Source: Asterionellopsis glacialis (Eukaryota > Bacillariophyta > Plagiogrammaphyceae > Rhaphoneidales > Asterionellopsidaceae). From it: DNA of 14,499 nucleotides. Below, in pieces: positions 10,801 through 14,499 of the stretch. Made by a program: the position numbers and the translations under genes. Positions within the stretch are counted from its first letter, which is position 1. Each line of letters begins with the position of its first letter. Under the pieces are notes generated by a model. It saw only the letters and a list, made by a program, of their open reading frames with translations, ran no database searches and was not told the DNA's origin. The stretch is from assembly GCA_014885115.2 (NCBI GenBank), contig WKLE02000002.1, forward strand, positions 18,957 through 33,455, given 5' to 3'.

Positions 10801-12001
10801 ATAGATCTCAAGCTAGAATGGGATGAAGATCATGGAGGCTTTGTCGTTTCTGTTGCTGATAATTCGATAGATTACTCATCCGAAGAAAGAACAAAGAATA
10901 GTGCAATTTATAAGCCTCCAGATAGTGACAGGCTTTACGACATTCACACAGCGAAAGTTTCACCTGTCTCTCTCCTTGTGAGCTTTAAAAGACAGCCGCA
11001 AACAAAGCGCTACAAGCGTCTGAGAGGTGTCAAGGGTGCAAAATTGATGAATTATTTCACTAGGAGGCTAAAATTCCAGATCGACAAAGCAGATTTAAAT
11101 TTTTCGCGCTACAGTGTAAAAAATGTCAAAGGCCCCCCAGATCGCCTAACCGAGCTAATCAAAGCACACTACGTCTCAAAAATGAAGCTAAAGCTAGTGA
11201 CTTTGATGACAGCTGTCAGTGTTCAAGATTGGAAATACCTTGCTTCTCGAGTAGATGGGGATGACTCATACCAAGAGGGCGATGTTGTGCGAGCTGGAGG
11301 CAACCTAGTCGGAGCCTCAGCTGGGTACGTTTTGACTAAGGTAGGCAGGGGACTTGGGGATGGTTTAAGTGCAGTGACAGATAGTCTTGGGGACGGAATC
11401 GAGAACGCAACCGCACAAGTCGGTGCTGGTGCTGTTGGGGTTGGTGTGAGCAGTGTCATTACGGGGCTAGGCGACGGAGTAGGGAATACTGTAAAAGGAG
11501 GTAGGTCATTCTATGAAGTTTGCAAGAAATCAATTGGCCACGATTATCCGTTTTCTAACTTGATCATACATTGAATTTGGTTTTAGTTGGTGCTGGAGCC
11601 GGAGAAGTATTGAAAGGAACTGGAAGGGGCATAGGCCATGTGGTCGGAGGAGGTAAGAAATCTATGTCTACTTTCAATCATTTGGGCTTACGGGAGCAAT
11701 ATCCTCACCTCGCGCTTGTTCTTCAATAGTCACTGGTGGGGCCTTACTAATAGGGAAGGGCATTGGCAAGGGTGTGTCGAGAGGAGACGGAAATGCCCTA
11801 GTGACTGGAATCCGAGATGGTGCTGTGTCAGTGAGCTCAGGATTTGGAGAAGGGGTAGGGTCTGTTGTGACAGGGGCTGCTGATGGCGTTCTTACAGCAG
11901 GTAACGGACTATTCAAGGGAGTAAAAAGTGTCGGTAAAGGCTTCGGAGGAGTGTTCACAGGGAAGGGCAACGAAAAAAAAAAATCACCGAAAAGGAGGTA
12001 A
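1846..12001 (+). CDS. VPS13: VPS13-family (chorein) bridge-like lipid-transfer protein, three exons
   Basis: The exons are 1846-11500, 11587-11652 and 11730-12001, giving 3,330 residues, within the usual 3,000-4,000 of VPS13. Family members are rod-shaped proteins with a hydrophobic groove that moves bulk phospholipid between membranes at contact sites. Residues 1-105 are a clear Chorein_N domain: a start helix, the stretch LNVAVWSGNIELHSLEL, then an IPFKV segment and VPWARISSRPV. Residues about 345-395 hold the family's WWKYA (W356-W357) and YIGLYKR signature. A Lys/Ser-rich linker spans about 439-485. An FFAT-like LFYDAGE lies at 669-675. A beta-rich region of about 2150-2800 resembles the VAB adaptor-binding repeats, with recurring Asn at 2162, 2339 and 2660. 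Residues 3055-3130 match the VPS13 C-terminal segment. From 3149 the tail is glycine-rich, with LGDG units 11 residues apart, as in lipid-binding amphipathic helices, and it ends in basic KKKSPKRR. No PH domain is seen. The start is fixed by in-frame TAG at 1834-1836 and has a good context (A at -3, G at +4). Confidence 0.93.
11501..11586 (+). other. VPS13 intron 1 (86 bp, phase 1)
   Basis: The donor is G|GTAGGT and the acceptor is TTTTAG, with a plausible branch site TCTAACT about 30 bp before the acceptor. Removing it joins GGA-G to TT-GGT and keeps the glycine-rich frame open. If it is retained, translation runs 25 residues of unrelated sequence and stops at 11572-11574. Assigned by coding continuity, not by transcript data. 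Confidence 0.85.
11653..11729 (+). other. VPS13 intron 2 (77 bp, phase 1)
   Basis: The donor is G|GTAAGA and the acceptor is CAATAG, where the acceptor's own TAG would be an in-frame stop on retention. Splicing restores V-T-G-G-A and continues the glycine-rich tail to the stop at 11999-12001. The length is not a multiple of three, so retention also breaks the frame. The exon between the two introns is only 66 nt and both of its ends are phase 1. Confidence 0.85.
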
Positions 12002-12652
12002 TACAGATAATCTCTGCTATAAACAACAAGCCGCGTGCTATTTGCTCACCTGGTTTTTAAACAAGAAACATTTGAGAAAATGTCATGATACTGACGCTAT
12101 CAAAGGTCTGCTTTTGATATACGAACTTCCAAATCTTTTTCGACGGGTTAGAGCGGATTATTGTACAAATATCTGCACCTCAAAAGTTCGTTGTTGTAGT
12201 CCCACACTCACTTTATTATCAAGCGAAGAGATAAACAGAGACAAAGAAGCATGTTGTCGTTGGCTATTCTATCATATTCTATTCAAAGATATCCTCCAGG
12301 GAGACAGAATTTGAGAATCAGCAATCACAAGACACAGCATAGTAAACAGGAACCAAGGCTAGGAAACAGATTGGTATAATACCGTACCGTGGTAAGGGTG
12401 ACAGGGGTTACATGTGAATCATATTGGATACTGGCTAAAGGTGTACTTAATAGCCATGTTTGATACCTGATACTACTATCTTGCAAGGATTATTGTGAGC
12501 ACAAGTTGGCGAAGATGGACGATGTTATGTACCTCTGATATTAATTCTCATACCGAACACACGCATCATTAACAGTTGAAGTATTGGCATGTCGATTGGA
12601 AGGCGCAACAAAATTATGCGCTTTGAACAAGGTGCTTACGTCAAGTATAGAA
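12002..12652. other. Spacer between convergent genes
   Basis: This 651-bp stretch separates the 3' ends of VPS13 and the minus-strand ParB-like gene, so it should contain both 3' untranslated regions. A plus frame at 11928-12314 runs into it, but it begins in a wrong frame of VPS13 exon 3 and has no recognisable features. I see no RNA gene, mobile element or strong hairpin here. A small TACCGTACCG repeat at about 12381-12390 is the only local pattern. Confidence 0.6.
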
Positions 12653-13432
12653 TTAATTCAATTTCTCACTAAAATCTGTGTCACTATCGGAGTCAACCAC
12701 GCTGAAAGGGTTTACATATCCTCTGCTATTGCTGATGTAATCATTGTCATCGCTATCTGTGTCTGTACCTAAATTCACGTTGAACGGGTTCACATATTCT
12801 TTTCCATCCTTGCTACTATCACTTTCATTATTGCTTTCGCTGTTGTAGTTATTTTTACCTTCCTTGTTAGAGGCGCAGGCAATTTCCCGAATTTTGTGTG
12901 AAACGGTAGTATTTTCTCCCCCTGCAGACTCTGATGTCTCATCGTGTCTTGCATCCCGGAGACAAATATCCTTACTATTCTTGCTTTCCATTTCATTTTT
13001 TGGTTCTTTCTCACGGATAAACTTTGCTTCTAAAGCGCAATTGTCAAGAGTATATCTTTCCATTTCATTTTCACTCTTCACCTGTCGCACTCTCACCCGA
13101 ACTAAGTCATTTTCCAGCAGCCCTTCTTCTCTGCATCGTTTCAGTACATATAAACGGCGATTATTCAACGAAAAATACCAAATACCAGTAGAATCTTCAG
13201 GACCAACTATGACTTGAATCGGAGGTAGATCCGCTGGTGATAGTTCTCCACGACGAATGGACTCAAGTGTTTCCATCACGCTCCGACCACAACCTGAAAA
13301 ATACGGCCGAATCCGCGCGTGTTGAAAACGAATTCGTGCCGGATCAATCCACAACCAGCCATCTGTAGCACCTGTTTGTTTGTTGAGTGACTTTCGCTTT
13401 CCTTTTGTTTGTTTGCTATCTTTACGACCCAT
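12653..13432 (-). CDS. Uncharacterised protein with probable ParB/sulfiredoxin-like domain and acidic NPF-repeat tail
   Basis: A single-exon gene of 259 residues. The N-terminus is very basic (KDSKQTKGKRKSLNK, about 4-18), compatible with a nuclear signal. Residues 26-140 are the conserved part: WLWIDPARIRFQHARIRPYF, then GCGRSVMETLESIRRGEL, DLPPIQVIV, and WYFSLNNRRLYVLK at 85-98, followed by VRVRV. The order (an 'I-P-x-x-I-R' strand, a helix with a GEL turn, a 'P-I-x-V' strand, and an 'NNRRL' motif) matches the ParB/sulfiredoxin-like fold as I know it, and similar proteins occur in stramenopiles. The function is unknown; nuclease or NTPase activity should not be assumed. Residues 141-259 are Ser/Asn/Asp/Glu-rich and probably disordered, ending in two copies of YVNPF(N/S)V with acidic DSD runs, 26 residues apart. 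The start has a good context (A at -3, G at +4). The gene converges with VPS13. Confidence 0.8.
   Translation of the reverse strand: MGRKDSKQTKGKRKSLNKQTGATDGWLWIDPARIRFQHARIRPYFSGCGRSVMETLESIRRGELSPADLPPIQVIVGPEDSTGIWYFSLNNRRLYVLKRCREEGLLENDLVRVRVRQVKSENEMERYTLDNCALEAKFIREKEPKNEMESKNSKDICLRDARHDETSESAGGENTTVSHKIREIACASNKEGKNNYNSESNNESDSSKDGKEYVNPFNVNLGTDTDSDDNDYISNSRGYVNPFSVVDSDSDTDFSEKLN
12668..12796 (-). repeat. Two-copy repeat encoding YVNPF-(N/S)-V plus acidic run
   Basis: Within the 3' end of the minus-strand gene, residues 213-232 and 239-255 repeat YVNPF followed by V and an Asp/Ser-rich tract. The copies start exactly 78 nt apart, and the DNA is also similar (GGGTTTACATAT and GGGTTCACATAT on the plus strand). 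This indicates an internal in-frame tandem duplication that has since diverged. Confidence 0.75.
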
Positions 13433-13820
13433 TGTGACGCTCTTTGCAACATCTGGAGACCCGCTCTTTTAAAGAACAATTCTTCGACGTCTCTAGACTA
13501 GACTACCGTAATCCATAATGCTTCCCTCCAGTGTACTCGTATTAATACCGTCTATGACTTGAATGGCAAGTGGCGAAAGTTACTTGTCGGGAGACAGACA
13601 GACAGACAGACAGACAGACTCTGTCCAGTCCACTCTCTCACATCTCACATCACATCTCTCTTCAAGTTAGTGAGAGGTTATTGTCGATTTCATAAGTTTT
13701 GTCATTTCGGATATCGTTTCTCCGGATTTAGACTCGTATTTAAAGTATTTTTAATAGTACTCTCTTTTATACAATAATTCAGACTTTTATCAACTCGATT
13801 TTATTTCAAAATTTTCTTGA
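13433..13820. other. Upstream region of the ParB-like gene, up to the transposon
   Basis: Apart from the (AGAC)7 tract and a CT/CA-rich stretch at about 13626-13665, nothing is recognisable. It should contain the promoter of the minus-strand gene. AT content rises to the right towards the mobile element, whose exact left boundary I cannot fix. Confidence 0.5.
13592..13619. repeat. (AGAC)7 tetranucleotide microsatellite
   Basis: Seven perfect AGAC units lie 160 bp upstream of the start of the minus-strand ParB-like gene, in its probable promoter or 5' leader. Adjacent sequence to about 13660 is rich in CTC and CAC. Such tracts vary in length between individuals; no function is visible. Confidence 0.95.
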
Positions 13821-13837
13821 TTTTAGGCTCCAAGTGC

Positions 13838-13865
13838 ATCCGATTAATGGGATCCAGTTAATCGT
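13838..13865 (+). repeat. Tandem pair of 14-bp units, possible transposase-binding site
   Basis: The units ATCCGATTAATGGG (13838-13851) and ATCCAGTTAATCGT (13852-13865) match at 10 of 14 positions. They lie just inside the probable left end of the transposon, where the N-terminal helix-turn-helix of the transposase would be expected to bind. The role is inferred from position only. Confidence 0.45.
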
Positions 13866-13907
13866 AAAATCGATTCCTCCTTTTTTTTAGTGACATCAAC
13901 CTCCTGA

Positions 13908-14011
13908 TGAATGCCCCAAATTACCGGAAACAAGGTCCATTTATTTGTTTCCAAACCACTAGCAAACTCTCTTGTGAATGCCCCGACTTATAGGTAAATA
14001 GGTCAATTTGT
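13908..14011 (+). repeat. Imperfect direct repeat of about 37 bp, 67 bp apart
   Basis: Copies at about 13908-13944 and 13975-14011 share a perfect TGAATGCCCC start, then a diverged stretch with a conserved AGGTC-ATTT end. Direct repeats between the terminus and the transposase are known in several Tc1-type elements (IR/DR organisation), so a second set of transposase contacts is possible. Confidence 0.55.
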
Positions 14012-14084
14012 CACTTTTAGCTTTTTATTGGAATTCCGGACACAAGAACTTTGCTCCCCTCTGTTTTAGTAAAACAGGAGGAGA

Positions 14085-14499
14085 ATGGTTTACTCTGATG
14101 ATCTACGCTGGAGGATTGTTAGCTTGATACATATATACAACATTGAGGTTGACTTTCTTAGCAACCTTTTTGGTCCTACTCACCGTAGAATCCATCGTTG
14201 GTACGGTAATTTTCTAAAAAACTGGTCAGTAAGAAAAGATGCACATACTGTACGAGCATCACGTTGGCCAGCAAATTTTAAAAAATGTAGAAAATTATGT
14301 AAATGCTCATCCCACCTTCTACATTGAAGAGCTACAACATCATTTACAATCAACCTTTCCTGATATAAAAAATATATCAGAATCTACCATATGCCGTGCT
14401 TTGAATTTTGACCTCCAATTATCCCTTAAAAAATTAACAAAAGCCGCCCGTGAAGCTCTCCCAGAAGAAATAAAAATATATTACAAAAAATTGAGGCCT
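14085..14499 (+). pseudogene. Tc1/mariner-like transposase, frameshifted and 3'-truncated by the window
   Basis: The first frame (14085 to about 14282) encodes an N-terminal helix-turn-helix, starting MVYSDDLRWRIVSLI, with RRIHRWYGNFLKN at about residues 34-46. At the A6 run 14280-14285 homology leaves this frame and continues one base later, from 14284 to the window end, with NVENYVNAHPTFYIEEL, ISESTICRAL and LTKAAREALPEEI, typical of the second DNA-binding part and the approach to the DDE domain in IS630/Tc1 transposases. The change equals one extra base or two missing bases at the A run. The first frame otherwise ends at a stop at 14325-14327. The ATG has a good context (A at -3, G at +4). 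The catalytic DDE domain would lie beyond the window, so its state is unknown. The shift could be a real inactivating mutation, a sequencing error in a homopolymer or, less likely, a programmed shift. Confidence 0.8.

Larger units (their letters stand above)
13821..14499 (+). mobile_element. Left part of a Tc1/mariner (IS630-superfamily) DNA transposon, truncated by the window
   Basis: The evidence is the transposase frame from 14085 and the repeat-rich DNA before it. At 13838-13865 two diverged 14-bp units stand head to tail (ATCCGATTAATGGG and ATCCAGTTAATCGT), a pattern reminiscent of tandem binding sites in terminal repeats of this superfamily. A second repeat family starts with TGAATGCCCC at 13908 and 13975. 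These elements insert at TA, and a TA at 13823-13824 (TTTTA|GGCTCC) is one candidate boundary, but the right end is outside the window, so neither the terminal inverted repeat nor the target duplication can be confirmed. Confidence 0.6.

Noticed and set aside
11774..12001. Separate small glycine-rich gene downstream of VPS13
   Set aside because: It begins at a GTG, not ATG, and joins VPS13 in frame through two good introns; it is exon 3.
11928..12314. 128-codon plus-strand frame in the convergent spacer
   Set aside because: It starts in a wrong frame of VPS13 exon 3 and its remainder has no family resemblance.
12864..13217. 117-codon plus-strand frame antisense to the ParB-like gene
   Set aside because: It is the mirror of the conserved ParB-like coding region and is Ser/Phe-rich as expected from antisense reading.
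1..14499. CRISPR array, prophage or operon-type defence system
   Set aside because: No regularly spaced repeats, no phage or prokaryotic genes, and gene structure with introns points to a eukaryote.

Overview
This is a eukaryotic nuclear window, most likely from a diatom or another stramenopile. The basis is a very long, nearly intronless VPS13 gene with two short (86 and 77 bp) GT-AG introns, a lysine-headed ParB-like protein of a kind I associate with stramenopile genomes, and a Tc1/mariner (IS630-superfamily) transposase. The lineage is an inference; no organelle, rRNA or tRNA marker is visible.

Layout. Positions 1-1845 are non-coding as far as I can see. They hold a CA microsatellite at the left edge, an AT-rich middle, and a right part rich in short palindromic words built on TACCAG, TACCTG and TACCGG. 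Positions 1846-12001 are one gene on the plus strand, a VPS13/chorein bridge-type lipid-transfer protein. Its first exon is 9,655 nt; two small introns follow near the 3' end, and the spliced product is 3,330 residues. The uninterrupted frame alone would stop inside intron 1 and lose the end of the glycine-rich C-terminal tail. Positions 12002-12652 are the spacer between two convergent genes. A minus-strand gene (13432-12653) encodes a 259-residue protein with a probable ParB/sulfiredoxin-like domain followed by an acidic tail with two YVNPF repeats. Its upstream side carries a (AGAC)7 microsatellite. From about 13820 to the right edge lies the left end of a Tc1/mariner-like transposon, with repeated subterminal sequence and a transposase reading frame that is frameshifted at an A6 run and cut off by the window end.

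How the parts work together: I see no operon-like or functional link between the genes. VPS13 would be a housekeeping lipid-transfer protein at membrane contact sites. The ParB-like protein is uncharacterised. The transposon is a separate insertion. The points most worth checking are the FFAT-like motif in VPS13, the spliced glycine-rich tail, the ParB-like protein with its NPF repeats, and the palindrome-rich upstream region. I did not find convincing evidence for a new multi-gene system.
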